Shown piece after piece: positions 38,287 through 50,887 of a stretch of DNA of 64,000 nucleotides. The DNA lies in assembly GCA_008692225.1 (NCBI GenBank), contig VICG01000006.1, positions 2,237,501-2,301,500 on the forward strand, read 5' to 3'. This stretch comes from Monilinia fructicola (taxonomy: Eukaryota > Ascomycota > Leotiomycetes > Helotiales > Sclerotiniaceae). Every line of letters starts with the position of its first letter. Within the stretch, counting starts at the first letter, position 1. Position numbers and translations under genes: made by a program. Under the pieces are notes generated by a model that saw nothing but the letters and a program-made list of their open reading frames with translations, was not told the origin of the DNA and made no database searches.

Positions 38287-41022
38287 CTATTGACCAATGA
38301 GTCGCGCAAATCCCCAACGGTTGATGCGCTCCATGATAGGAATCCTACCATGGGAGGCACCGCCTCTGTTGGTTCTCTGCGAACCCATCATTTGCGTGTC
38401 CTCGCCCCGATGGCCAGGCCCGCCCTCTCCCTCGCTTCCGTCATCACTGCTGATATTGATGACCATGTTCTCGTCATCCTCGCTCCCGCTGCTCTCAGCC
38501 TCTCCCTCTGCGCTGCCATTCTCTGCAGCTCCGTTATCCGCACCTCGATCCTCAACTTGGTATTGATCCATGGCATCGGCGAGTGCTTCCTTCAATTCGT
38601 CCAACACGCTGACGCATCGGCCAATGAATGTACCTGGATGTGATACATCTCTCAGAGGCTGATGAAGCTTGAGGGATTTCTTGAGGATCATGCAATCGGT
38701 TTGAGTTGCTACACGACCAACGTCACGGAGTCCATTGATGTAGATGACCACTGCAGCGGAGTACATGATGTAATGCGTAAACTAATTTTGAACTACGCGT
38801 TAGTTTATGTCTTGCTTTCAAGTGAGACGGAAAGGAGCTAGGAGGTTTCGGAGGAAGTAAGACAGGGGAGGTCGGAAGAGGTTACTTACCCAAGCGCTTC
38901 GAAATCCCAATGACTGCGTGAACTCAATCTTCTCTTTCTCAGACTCTTGCTCGCTAGCTTCAATGATCTCGCAGATATACAAACATGCCTCGACAAGCTT
39001 TCCGCAGACTTCATCAATCTGTGACTCGAGTTCGTCATTGGAGATGGTCTCATCATCTTCAACACCGGCAGAAGAATGAACATCACTACCGTCGATCATG
39101 AAATTGCGAAGCAAAAGGACATGGGCATGGCGATATGCTAATAGGAGTTCGGATCTTTGTAACTTGTAAAGCTCATTCGCGTTCAAGATGTCCAGATCAG
39201 CATGAATCAGGAGACTGGCCTTCTCCATCCAAGTCGAGAGATCAATCATATAGCGTTTGGCAAGTTCTAGGTGAGCTTTGACGGTGGGTTTTCTAACTCC
39301 GTAGACATCCTTTAGGATTTTGCTGATGATGATTGCAAGCCTATGTATGGTGATTAGCGATACTGCCAAAGTTCTTAGGAGGCATGACAACTTACTCAAT
39401 CTGTAGATTGGAGGCAAAGTTATGCGAAATGGTGTTTCTTGGAACAGGCATGAGAAAGGTAGGTATGAGGTTACTGTCGCTGACAAATTTTGGCATATCC
39501 TAATGAAATTGTTAGCCGCCATTGCGTTGACTTGATCCAATTGTACATGCTACCATGTCAATCTTAGACACAGTATAGTAAACAATGATGCTCGATATCG
39601 GTCTAACTATCAACAACTAATGCATGACGCAGAAAATGGTCATGCCAGGTCCCTTAATTGATCTGACTGCAGACACTTGAAGAGGTGCCAGCATCATGAT
39701 AGAGCAAGCAACGACTAGACTGATTCGCATAACCAAAAGTATAGAAAAATCCAGTCTGCTGAATGGCATAAGGAAGGAAGTAGCTTACCTGATCAGTACT
39801 ATCAAGATCGATTCGTTGTGGTCGATCACTCAAGGCGTAGCTCAAATATTTGTCAAGAGCAAAAGCAGCCCAGAAAACTCTCTTTTGACACTCAATATCA
39901 ATTAGATTGAGAAGACCTTCCTTACTATGCTTTCTGTGTATTCCGAGTACATAGATTAAGCTGATTACGTCACCAAAATTGCTCCAGCATTGATTGATTC
40001 TGCCACGAGCTAGAAGATACTGGCATTGCAATAGTCGAGCTTGAATGCTAGCAAGTTGTGGTGGACCGACTTCGAGGTTTAGTTGATCATCTGCCAGTTG
40101 AAAGTAACGCATACTGTTGAAGAAAGGATTAGCAGGTGAACTAGGAAGAGGAAGTGGCTCACTGACCTTGGATCAAAACCTGTTACTTCAGATCCTGAAA
40201 GATAAGCTTGAGCGGAAGCAAAAACTAAGAGAACCACTGCATTTTTGTTTCTGAGGTCATTCTTCTGCAACATATAACCATCATCTGAAAGTAGATCGGC
40301 AGCCCATTTTTCAACGGATGGAATGTGAAGGAAGAGCAAGCTGGGCGAAACTTTATTGAAATAAGTCGCAATCAATTTAGCAGCAACATCTGAATTTGGC
40401 AAAGCAATCATTCCAGATCGATAGTTAGCCATTGGTTGATCACCAAAGGTAAAAGTAGGAGCAGAGAGTCTTTGTTGTGTTCCTTGGAAGAAAGTGCCAT
40501 CTGAATTGGCCATTGTATCGTGTAAAAATTCTTCTCCGTTGGGTCCAAGCTTTGGAAGAATTTGTCTTGGTTCTTGTCTGTGAAGAGGATTTAAGATGAT
40601 AGAGGTATATCTGGCGTTAGCGTTAGGGTCAGGGTGATCGTACGTTGAATCTCTGTCTCTAGCTGGATTCTTTGGGATCCTGGGTGGTAGACCTCGAGTA
40701 TAAGGAGAATTGTATGTGCACTGATGCTCTAGTCCTGTTGCAATACAGACTGTGCAAGGATGATCACCAGAACACTTTGTTTTGGACCTGGAAAATTATC
40801 AGTAAGACGACGACCATATATCTGTCCATCACGTGATGGCTGTGCTTGGAACCAAGGGGAGAGGAAGAGTTTCGGGAGAAACAATAGAAATGATACTTAC
40901 TTCTTGCATTTATCACAGGCTCGAGTCGATCTTTTGCGCTTGTTGTCTCTTCTCTTTGAGGGCTTTGAGCTGAAACTGTTTCCATGAGGAATTTTTGCTC
41001 TAGATGATCTACCGCCTGCCAT
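38287..41022 (-). CDS. Zn2Cys6 fungal-specific transcription factor
   Basis: Six exons (41022-40901, 40787-40167, 40113-39789, 39499-39396, 39340-38890, 38781-38287) total 2118 nt, 705 aa, intact. The N-terminus has a basic stretch (KRRDNKRKRSTR) and a Gal4-type binuclear zinc cluster with Cys at 36, 39, 46, 52, 55 and 64 (CDKCKKSKTKC, CTVC); an intron interrupts it at Lys41. The middle carries the fungal transcription factor domain (LLQCQYLLARGRINQCWSNF, ECQKRVFWAAFALDKYLSYA, LSDRPQRIDLDSTDQDMPKF). The C-terminus is acidic and Ser/Gly-rich. It should bind CGG-type sites in the nucleus. Its start lies 519 bp downstream of the MFS gene's stop, in the same direction, so it may control that transporter (inference). 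The third intron is long (289 nt). Confidence 0.85.
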
Positions 41023-41540
41023 CTTGATGAAGCTCCGAAATGTTGATGGAAATTCTCAATTTGTGCGTTGTGTTGTCGGGGGGTTGTAAATAAAATTTGA
41101 GAGTTGAACTTGAATTATATAAAAAGAAAATATTGAGAAGAGAGATTCTCTCGGGTAAAAATGGAAAACAGTTTCCGACGGTAGCGAGATGGTCCAGCCA
41201 ATGGATGCTAAGACATTTCCGAATCAAACATCATAGATGGAATGACTCTGATAGGTGTAAAGAACTGTATTTATTCGGTTCAGAGAGAGGTGAGGAAAGG
41301 TCAGGTCAAAGATATTTCGGAACAATCTCTGATTGGCTTGGAGACACTCCAAGGCGTCTTGTTTACCCAATATATCCAAAGGAAAACAGCCCACCTACCA
41401 AGTGTTTATTATTCAAGATTCTGGACATCACCAAGGAAACTCTACCTTTGTAATGTCAAGTTTGTTCAAAAAGAAACGAGAGGTATAGTCAGTCAACATG
41501 GCAGTATCCAATTCCTTCTAGATGCTCAAAAAATTCATAG

Positions 41541-44004
41541 CTAACCGTGTTTCCCAAATATAGGGCAAGTATCTTCTTCAACCATTTTTGAATATCGGCT
41601 TTTTCTCTCAACTGGCAACTTCCCCTTCTCTAAATGATTTGCCTTTGTGCTTTTCCGTTTGCCAAATAGGACCAACGTCTCCCATCCACTCTCCTTTGGG
41701 GATTTCTGTACGGCAGATCGTTTCTCTGCAACACTTTCCTTAACACTTTTCTCTTCGACAAAAACATCAGACTTCTTTGGTTCCCCTGCATTCGTATCTA
41801 GCTGCAATCTTTCGGGATCAACCTTCTTCAGACCAATTGCAAAACCTTGATCTGTCACAAGAGCCTGGTCTAGATCATAGCCTTTAACGAAGCAACTAGC
41901 GATCAATCCAGCAGCAGAAAATCCGCACATGACAACCCAAATGGTCTTGATGGATTTAGCTGATACAATTTGGAAGTTCACAGCTTCCGGAGCATCAGGT
42001 GGCAGAGAATTGATCAATGGGATTAAGGCCACCACATTTGCAGCTACCTTGTCAAGAGTGTATCCGAACTGTGCTGCAATTATGGTAGAATCTGGAACAG
42101 CTTTGAGTTCAGCTAGCATTCGATTTTGAAATATGCCGCCTCCGCTAATTGCAGTCAGTGGAATTCATTACATGCAAGCTTCAGAGTCTTGATAGGGAGT
42201 ATGAAGAGAGCTCGCTTGGATATGAAAGAATTGGAAAGGGGAACAGAGAGAGCAGAAAAGCTAACCCATCCAATTAACTGTTTTAAGGGATGGGTTGGTA
42301 ATCAACCATGGGCACAGGAAGATCCTTGAAACCCTGAAACGGCTGACATACTACTTATGCCTGCAGCAGGTGTGCCAAACGAAGAATGAGAACACCAGAT
42401 CTGGCCGCGGCGAGCATCAGCGAGCACACAACGGCGCATGGTTTACCGAGATGAACAACAACGGTAAAATTCTGCGGGCTAGAAAGGGACGGATGAAATA
42501 GCTGATGCACTTCTTGCCATTTTGGGGTACGAAGCAAGTAAACACGAAATGGCATCGTACGCAACCCGCTAGGTGTGCAAAAATGCTGGGACTGGCGAAA
42601 AACAGAGGAAGATGAGAAATGAAAAACAAAGACATACATGGCGACACCAACAGTTTGGCCAAGAGCTCGAAAGAATGTGAACAATCCTGCTGCAGTAGCA
42701 GCATCTTCTACCGGAGCAGACGCTTGAATAGCCAAACTCAGGGCTGGATATAAAAGCCCCATACCAATACCACTTCCTAACATCAAGAAAATCCAGCAGA
42801 CAACCGAAGTTCCAACATCAAGAAGATACAGTATACCACATCCAAAGGCCGTTATATCCCACCCAATCCATAGGCCCCAACGATAGCTCCCTGTCTTGGC
42901 AGCGACGATACCGAAAACTATGGCGAATGGGGCAATCGTAAGAGTCTCAGGAAGGGCAGCAATGCCTGCCAGTATTGATGTGTATCCTTGGACAGACATG
43001 AAGTAGAAGGGCACATAATAGACGATTGTCCATAAAATCATCCCGTGCAGGAAGGTACACAAGTAGGCGATATTCGATGAAGGGTTGAGGAACAACCGGG
43101 TTGGCAATATTGGTTTATGTGCAACTCTTGCTTCATATGCGCAAAAACCTAAAAGGCCAAAAAATCCCAGTAGAAGTGGGACCAAAGTATGCCAGCTTTT
43201 CCATGAATAAGCCACTCCGCCCCAAGTTAATGGAATCAGAAATGAGGTTAAAGAGCCGACGAAAATAATTGATCCAATATAATCGATTTCCGACAGTTTC
43301 TCCTCGATCGTTCTTTCTTTCCTCTCCAACTGCAAGAACAAAACACATCCAACAAATCCAACTGCGAGAATCGGCAAATTGAGGTAGAAAATCCACCTCC
43401 AAGCATTTTTATTGGCCAAGGCACCGCCAATTAGCGGTCCAGTAACACTTCCTAATGCCCACACCACACCCAAGGAAGCCATTGCATTTCCTCTTTGTCG
43501 TAACGGAACCGTATCTGTTATCAGAGCTTCTGTCAGTGCAAGAATGCCCCCAACTCCACTTCCTTGTATGCAACGGCCAGTCAATAGGGTTGCAGTATTG
43601 TGTGCAGCTCCTCCCAGAACTGAGCCAATCGTGAAGAGGATCAAGGAGAACAATAATAGGGGTTTCCTTCCGAATACATGTGAGAAGGCTACGAATATGG
43701 GTTGCCATATAGTAGAAGTGAGGAGGAAAGAGGTGCCAGCCCAGAAAGCTTCAATAGCATTTCCATTTAAGGCCTCAGAGATTGTCTACATGAGTGGAAG
43801 CGTTAGAAGAGAGTTTGAACAAGAGAAGAGTTTGAAAGAACTGACTGGTAGAGCGACCGGTATTGTGGTAGCATCAAGTGCGCAAGCAAGATTAACGCTT
43901 AGTATTGAAATACATGCAGCGATATATCTCTTTCCAGGGCTGAAGGCCAACACTACCACTGGCCGATCATCTGCATCTGCAGTGATAGTAGCTGATGGTG
44001 CCAT
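41541..44004 (-). CDS. MFS multidrug-type transporter (DHA2/14-spanner class)
   Basis: Exons 44004-43846, 43785-42638 and 42144-41541 total 1911 nt, 636 aa, intact. The start is the ATG at 44004; the frame extends upstream only to a non-ATG codon. It has many hydrophobic spans and the MFS signatures ALDATTIPVALPTISEAL (first span), FGRKPLLLFS (A-motif region), GRCIQGSGVGGILAL and GSVTGPLIGGALA (motif C type), and a hydrophilic Lys/Glu-rich tail. DHA-type MFS proteins export drugs, toxins or other small molecules across the plasma membrane by proton exchange; the substrate is unknown. The last intron (42145-42637) is 493 nt, exceptionally long for this window, but its GTATGT donor and TAG acceptor join the frame exactly. 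Confidence 0.85.
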
Positions 44005-44132
44005 GCCCGCTGGACTTGATTTTGTCTGAAATCTTCGAATTTTCAACTGAAGTATTACACGAACTTCCCAAAAGATAAAAACAAAGATAATGGAAATATG
44101 ATATATAGGTCAACTATTTAACTGCCCTCACA

Positions 44133-44309
44133 ATGGAGCCATTCGCCAAGAAGGTTCTCTTCAAGGCAAGCCAGCTCAGCAAATTTGAGAATGTACTTGA
44201 ATCCTCAGCAAAGAAGGACATTACTGAACATGTATACGCGAGCCTTCGAGCAAACAAAGCAATAGCGAGGTATCATACGAAAGTTAAAATGCATACATGC
44301 TGTCTATAG
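44133..44309 (+). CDS. Small ORF, 58 aa, unknown
   Basis: Starts 128 bp from the MFS start, divergent from it. It reads MEPFAKKVLFKASQLSKFEN and onward, a Lys-rich, helix-like composition, and ends at a TAG at 44309. No homologue recognised. It could be a small gene, the first exon of a larger one or a chance frame. Confidence 0.25.
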   Translation: MEPFAKKVLFKASQLSKFENVLESSAKKDITEHVYASLRANKAIARYHTKVKMHTCCL

Positions 44310-45345
44310 GTTCCCCCGCTCTAGATTGGAACTCTAGATCTGTGCGGAAAGCACAGATGTGTGGAAACAAGCCTATGGGGGCTCAGAATGTGTCAGACAA
44401 TATGTTTGGCTAGGAACAAATGATAGTCATTCATAGTATCTTCGTATATACTAGGAAGAATACAACCGTCTAACCCCATACTCATATACGCCTTGTATAG
44501 TGTTGTGGAGGATGATTGAAGCTATATGCATCATTGTACCGAGCATCAGGTAGTACTCCTGGGAGATATCTATCAATACTTACAAGAGAATCTGAGAGTC
44601 TTGCTTGTGGATTTGTGGAGCTGTGGTGTTCATCTGAGCTAGGAGAAGGTCCAAGAGTCTCAGAAAGGTTTCGTGTCGATTTGATTCGTTCCACATTTAA
44701 CGTCAATGGCTCTATGTCTTGCCGTCCTCTAGCCATTCTTGATGTCTTCTCTTTGATGAATGAAATGTCAACAATCATTCTTTCGAACATTGTTTTGCTG
44801 GCAATATCCCTTGGTTTCGCTGTATGAGTGTGTTTGCACTGTTGAGCTTTGAACCAAGTAAACGCATGTCTACAAGGGAGCGTTGGACTTCTGCCATTCT
44901 GTTGATTCGTTGGCTGATACCTCTGCCTCTACCTCAAGGAATAGTATCAAGGTATATGAAGTCCGAAGTCGTTGGCAAAAGGATTGGGGATGGAGGATGG
45001 AGGTCCACCTGCAAATGAAGTTGGAAGTTGGTCCTTTTGCTTACCTACTCAGTCCCACTTCAATTGACCGATCACGTGTGATGAAGAATGGGCTCAACCC
45101 TGCATCGCACTAAACTAATTTGGCGCTAGAACTTCCCGTCTTATGTGAGGAGAGACATTTATCGAGAAACCATGTTTCTCATCTCCCAAGTGATTTGGAA
45201 TCGTTTTGGGCGTTCATCGTAACATCGGACTTTTCATTCTATTGCAGTTCTCCATAACGAACAGAGTTTTCCATCTTGTCAGCGACGAGGCATGTTAAGA
45301 TTATGGCTATGCTTGTCTCGATTTTGCTAGGTTCCTCGACCTATT
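44310..45345. other. Intergenic, nothing recognised
   Basis: Short frames on both strands, no motifs. Confidence 0.4.
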
Positions 45346-46548
45346 TCATACATCATTGATCCTTTCAGACCTTGGCCTCCCTACCCCCTCGGCCATGAAT
45401 TCTGTGTGATTGTATGACTCCAAGTCTCCACTCCCACTGCTTGTCAATCGCCTAGTATCCGCACCTGTATCTTCCAACTCATTCGGCTTTGGACGTCGAA
45501 TGTTACCTAATGTCATTAATTCCGCCGCATGTTTATTTTTCGATACTCCACTTCGGCCTCCACTGGAACCACTTGCATTAGGATCTCTATCACTTGTTAT
45601 GGCGGATCCATACAATCGACGAGCTGATGCCGTGATGCGATTCAACAGTGGGCGAAAGTTTGGCAGGCAAGCACAAACGATTGCCATTCCAACGTGAACA
45701 GTTGACCATAGTTCAGCTCTTGGGAAGTCCACATTCTGACTACCAGGAGCGTATCCAAGAACCACGCGTACAACTCCAGTGATAACGACACTTCGATATT
45801 GTTAGAATGGACAGGAATTGAAGGAGAATTCATGTACACTCACAAACTTCCCAGGAGGAAGATACCCCCAACCAATATTTTCTGGCTAGTGGGCATCTGG
45901 AGTCCAACGACCACACCTATTGGCAATACCAAAATTCCAATATCCACAATGATCTCTATCAGACCCATAACCATCCAATAGATATTGAAGTTGAAACACC
46001 AACCTCCTGCGGAGGGGCCAATCCAAAATCTACTCGCTGGGACACAACTGATGCAAGTCGCAACGGTCCCCACTAACCACCATACCACAACCAAACTCAT
46101 GAAGACCCAGAATGAACGTACCAAACTAGCGGAAAAATATGCGACGATACATTAGGAGGATAGAGATCTTGATAGCTGTCACAACTGAAAAGTAAAGTGT
46201 CGCAGCAGCCCACGACGTTTGGAGATAGACGACATGTGGAGCATAGTCGAAAGTTGGAGAGTCGCGATCGATGGTCTCGCCGCCATTTGGATCCGATTTA
46301 ACGCCTATGGAAATTTGTTATGACTGTTGACAGTTGAAATGCGCTTCGATTGTTCCTCACTTACCATAAAGTAGGACGGCACCCGTTATGATCAATAACA
46401 GGAGACCGATCAAGATCCACCAATCATCGGCTGCAATTCCAGCTTTGGTCAAGCGTCTCGTCAAGAAACGAAGAGCGACGGCTATGACTGCTAAGATTGT
46501 AACAATAAGCGCAACGGTCGTCGTATGTTGAGAATTCTCAGTCTGCAT
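45346..46548 (-). CDS. Rhodopsin-like integral membrane protein (Pth11/SAT4-related family; one frameshift)
   Basis: Exons 46548-46365, 46304-45844 and 45790-45346. Hydrophobic spans include VALIVTILAVIAVALRFLTR, DDWWILIGLLLLIITGAVLL, TLYFSVVTAIKISILLMYRR, FWVFMSLVVVWWLVGTVAT, YWMVMGLIEIIVDIGILVLP and ILVGGIFLLGSL. The RRLTKAG...ADDWW and ISILLMYRRIF motifs and the later PASRFW and C-x-N-F-N-IYW segments are typical of the large fungal rhodopsin-domain family, whose members include Pth11-like receptors. The C-terminal tail is hydrophilic and Ser/Gly-rich. One extra base in the A5 run at 46133-46137 breaks the frame at IFSASLVRSFW; without it the total is 1089 nt, 362 aa. Ligand and role unknown. 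Confidence 0.8.
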
Positions 46549-48240
46549 GACTGCTTGCGTAGAGGAAAAACATTTAGGTAATCTAAGCCTCAGCAAATCT
46601 TACATTTTGAAGGTGGCCGCCTTCTATCTTATCATCTCATCCGTTACACACATCTAATATGATCAGCCGCTCGAGGGTACGGATGAAAAGGTACGAGTGG
46701 TGGAGCTGTACGACAAATTCATGCTGTGACTATAAATCCAAGAGAAAAAGTAGGTGAGGGAAGAAGGAATGAAGAAATGATAGGTTAAGTCATGGTCACA
46801 ATCGATACCCACATACCTATTTTCTTAGGTGGGAAGGGAAGGGGGTCCCGAGGTCATGTTACAACGTTGTGAATTTGTATCATCCATCATATAACCTTTA
46901 CCATCCATATTGTCTTATTGTCCATTGAGTACTAAGCTCTTGGCTCTTACATATATTCCTTCCAACCGTCGATCTCACCAATTATGATGCTAAGGCCTGT
47001 CTACGCACCCTGTCAATAATCCCTGAACAACTTGTCCCCAGTCTTCGCTTAACCTCCATGGCGACAACGCTGCTGCTGCTGCTGCAGATAGGTATGGCAG
47101 GCAGATGCCGTTCATAACATACGGAGTATAGAAGAGAATCAATCGTAAACGTCTGCCTAAGATGAGCTGATTGAGTATGGTTGAACAAGTTTACACGGTG
47201 AGAAGATATACCACCATTAAAATCCATCATTCGGATGAACTTCTTCCCATATTATAGAGTGTATTCTTCCCTGGCCATGCAGGTGTTATCTATTGTGTGA
47301 CCAAATGTCTGTCTGGTTTAACCACTCCTTGTGGCACCAATAAAAACTTGACTTGATTGTACAACAATATAAGAGGATTACTATATCCGAGTAGTATATA
47401 ATTATCTTGTTTAATAAAACATAAATAGCAACCAGTTAGAACTATCAATCAACCATCAACCATCAACCACCAACTACCAAGTACCAATCGCCAATCACCA
47501 ATCGCCAACCAGCTACTACCAACCTACTTAGCACGTACATATAATAATAATGATGATATAATAATAATAATAACAATTATATTCCTTTTCTTCATCCAAA
47601 AGTAGTACTCGGGCCACGGGAAATCGGAACCCAACTTCCCTCTACTGTATAGTGTACACAAAGCCAAGTTTCTACGCTTGATACGTTCCAAATACGAGGT
47701 TGTAGTGATTACATACCAAATATCCATATTTCATGCAAGAAGACTCCCCTCCCTCCCACATCACTGACATCAGTCGACCGAGGGAGCATTCGGTCGAAGC
47801 TCACTGCATGCTGAGGTTGCATCACTACCGACGCACCCAGCATCTCTTACCCCATCCTTATCTGCCGTATTACCTTCTGGGTATGTCATGTACCACGGAT
47901 GTCCCACATCCGTAGCGGCGTAGCCCCTGGGGCACTTTTCGATGCGTCGGGTATCCGCGAATAGGATAGTGGGCGACGGGAGTGCAGAGGCGGAGGAGAA
48001 TATATATAATGCAGGCGACCAATCCGACGAAGGGAAGGGAAGGGAAGGGGAGGGAAGGGGAAAAGGGAAAGGAAAAGCAAAAATAAGCTCAAGGGCCAAG
48101 CCAAGTAATAAAGAGTGCCGCAACAGTGCCGCAGCTGTACAGAAGAGAGAAAGAGGGAAAGGGAGAGAGATTGATTGAGAATGCTGTACATATTCATATC
48201 GAGTATCTGGTTAGTATATGGATTGATGGATTGATTGATG

Positions 48241-48280
<40 letters not shown>

Positions 48281-48755
48281 ACTGCCAGGAAATAAATAAA
48301 TAAATAAGTAAATAAATAGATAAATAAATAAAATACTAGGTATGTTGAGCATTGTATGGCCCCACTTTTTTAACATCCAACCAACAATTTCATTTCTCAC
48401 CTGTCATTTTCTTATACATTTTTGATTCTTCTCATGAACTTATACTCTTTTTTACTTCTTCTCTTCTATATACTCAACTTTGTTACTTTGACTGTGTTTC
48501 ATTCTGAGGATTGAAGGATTGATGAACTATCATATACATACACACACACACACACACACACCTTCTTTATTGTGGTATTTTCTTCTTAGTGAATAAGTCA
48601 GGAAAACTTCCTAAAGCCTTCAATCCAGGAACCTTGGAAATCTTTGATTGTGAAGGAGAGAAAAGAATCATATTACGGGGGCTGTCAGCCTCGAATTGTT
48701 ACATCTATTGGTCAATCTGGTCGTCGTTCATTCGGAAGTACTTACCACGAACAAG
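46549..48755. other. Intergenic with many microsatellites
   Basis: Contains a (GCT)n stretch near 47070-47085, CAACCATCAACC repeats at 47445-47520, an ATAATA tract near 47540-47575, GGGAAGGGA repeats at 48035-48080, (GATT)n at 48215-48280, (AAAT)n at 48291-48335 and (AC)n at 48538-48562. No gene supported. Confidence 0.5.
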
Positions 48756-50315
48756 ATGGATTTTTCTAAACCTATGAACATTGCCATTGTAAGTTAAGTT
48801 GTTATTCAGCAATCTATCTATCCATCTATCCATTCATTCATTCATCTATCCACCATTCATCCATCCTCTCATCCAATTCTTATCATACCTCCCTTTCCCC
48901 ATATACCTCCCTTTCCCCATATACCACCCCTCCTTCCCCAGCTCCACCTCTCCACCTCTCCACCTTCACCCCGCGTTCTCATCCACTAACCCACCTTAGA
49001 TCGGTGGTTCCAACACCGGCTTAATGCACGGCGTTGCGCTCAAACATCTCTCCACGCCCCACCACATCCGAATCTTCGAACGCAATACCACAGATGTCCG
49101 TCATGATCTCGCCGCCGGCATCACCACGCATCCAGAATTTGAAGAATTCATGAAAGCTCATGATGGAGTTGATGAACCATGGTCTATTCACTGTCCTGCT
49201 ATACAATTTCTAGATGGCAAGGCCAATGTCAAGCGGACGATTGAGAGACCATTACAGATGACTAGTTGGAGTGTCACTTATCATCGGCTGAGGAGAAAAC
49301 TTCGACGGCTTGAAGAGTGAGTTTTGTGCAGGGGATGTGAAGGGGGAGGAGAAACGAGATGGTGATGACGGAAGGGAGGCAAGGACAGAATTCTTGACGG
49401 GAACAAATGTGATTTCTCTGGAGAAAGTCAAGGACGGTGTTGAAGTCACGTATCAAAACCTCAAAGCAGATAACAAGGAAGAGAAGTTCATAGCCGACAT
49501 TCTTATCCTCGCCGACGGGGCCAATTCCCAGCTCAGAAGTAAATATTTCCCCGATGTCAAGAGAGAGTATGCGGGTTATGTTGCTTTTCGGGGAACCGTT
49601 CTTGAGTCGGAGGTATCAGACGAAAGCAAGAAGACTTTTGATCCGAGATTGACTTATTTCTCTTACAAAGGCGGGTACATCCTCTTGTAAGTCCCCCCCC
49701 CTTGTTTTGCATCTTCCAAACCACCAGCTCAACCATCTAGGTACATCATCCCCGGCGTCACCGGCTCCCTGGCCCAAGGCGAGCGCCGCTACAATTGGGT
49801 ATGGTACCACCCCATCCCATCCGAATCCCCCGACTTCCGCAAAATCATGACCGACACCACCGGAACCTTCCACCGCACCACTCTCCCCGCCGGCCTCATG
49901 TGCCCCGACGCATGGAGCACCTTCAACAGCCTCGCCCAAAACGTCATGAACGCCCCATTCGCCGAAATCATTGCCAAAAACCCAGTCTCCCTTCATCACC
50001 GCCGTCAACGATTCCGCGCTCCCCCGTGCCCTCATCCCCGGCTTCGACAACAGGGTCCTGGTGACGGGCGAAGCGCTCAATCTCATGAGACCGCACATGG
50101 CACTCAGCACGACGCAGAGCGCCATGCAGGCCCTCCTCTTGGAAAAGGTCTTCAAGGGCGAGCTCACCGCGGAAGAATGGGAGAAGAAAGTTCTCAAGTG
50201 GGGCAAGATTGGCGCGTGCAAGACAAACGCATTTGGACTGTGGAATCTAAATGGCGTCTTGAAGGCTCTCCCTTGGGTCTTTAAATTGCTGGGCGTTTTG
50301 GTGGGCATCTATTGA
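48756..50315 (+). CDS. FAD-dependent monooxygenase (two frame breaks)
   Basis: Exons 48756-48788, 49000-49686 and 49741-50315. The first exon encodes only 11 residues and leads into the dinucleotide-binding motif IAIIGGSNTGLMHGVALKHL, ending in RIFERN. Further family features are ADILILADGANSQLRSKYF (the second FAD motif, DGANS), YAGYVAFRGTV, GERRYNWVWYHP and a final VLVTGEALNLMRPHMAL in the place of the GDAA motif. The set resembles 2,6-dihydroxypyridine-3-monooxygenase-like flavoproteins, so aromatic hydroxylation is likely; the substrate is unknown. Extra A residues near 49297-49300 and 49976-49980 break the frame; corrected length 1293 nt, 430 aa. The first intron (211 nt) contains CTCCCTTTCCCCATATAC repeats. 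The gene is near the regulator-transporter pair. Confidence 0.75.
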
Positions 50316-50887
50316 TTGGTGTGAGGGCGCATATCCAGCATGGATGGATGGATGGATGGATGACTTGGCAATGAGGAAAACCACCGTTTCGCGTCCAGTG
50401 CTCGGATACATGGCAAATAACAAATGGCAAAGAACAATTCCCCAGCACCAAGAAGCTAATACCCACAATCACACAACAATATCGCCAAATAAAGATAAAA
50501 AAGGGTCGACGATGACTAGATAGATGGATAGATAGGTAGCAAAATGAAGATCTTCCGAGAATGGATGGAGAGGAAGGGAAGGGAAGGGAAGGGAAAGGAA
50601 AGGAAAGGAGAGGAGATGATCGTTGAACCGCTATCAAAAGTTCCCATGTACTTACCTTACCTTACCTTCCTTACCTTAGTTAGATAGTCAGGTCTCTCTC
50701 TAGATAGCTATCCCTCCATGCATTTATTCATTTATTCATTTATTTATTTGTTTATTGAGGTTTGATTTGAGTTACATGATATGAATCTCGCGGTTGTTGA
50801 TGATTACAATTTACAATTCGTACTATACTATACAATACAATACTATACTATACTTTCTACCATCCAACCCTACCCCTACCCCTACCC
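50316..50887. other. Intergenic microsatellite cluster
   Basis: Between convergent genes. Contains (ATGG)n at 50340-50362, (GGGAA)n at 50573-50605, CTTACCTTAC repeats at 50652-50680, (TTAT)n near 50725-50756, ACTATACTATAC-type repeats at 50820-50852 and CCCTAC repeats at 50868-50892. Confidence 0.6.

Noticed and set aside
42355..42704. Frames inside the long MFS intron
   Set aside because: They interrupt the conserved transporter; splicing restores the frame exactly and the intron translation has no family features.
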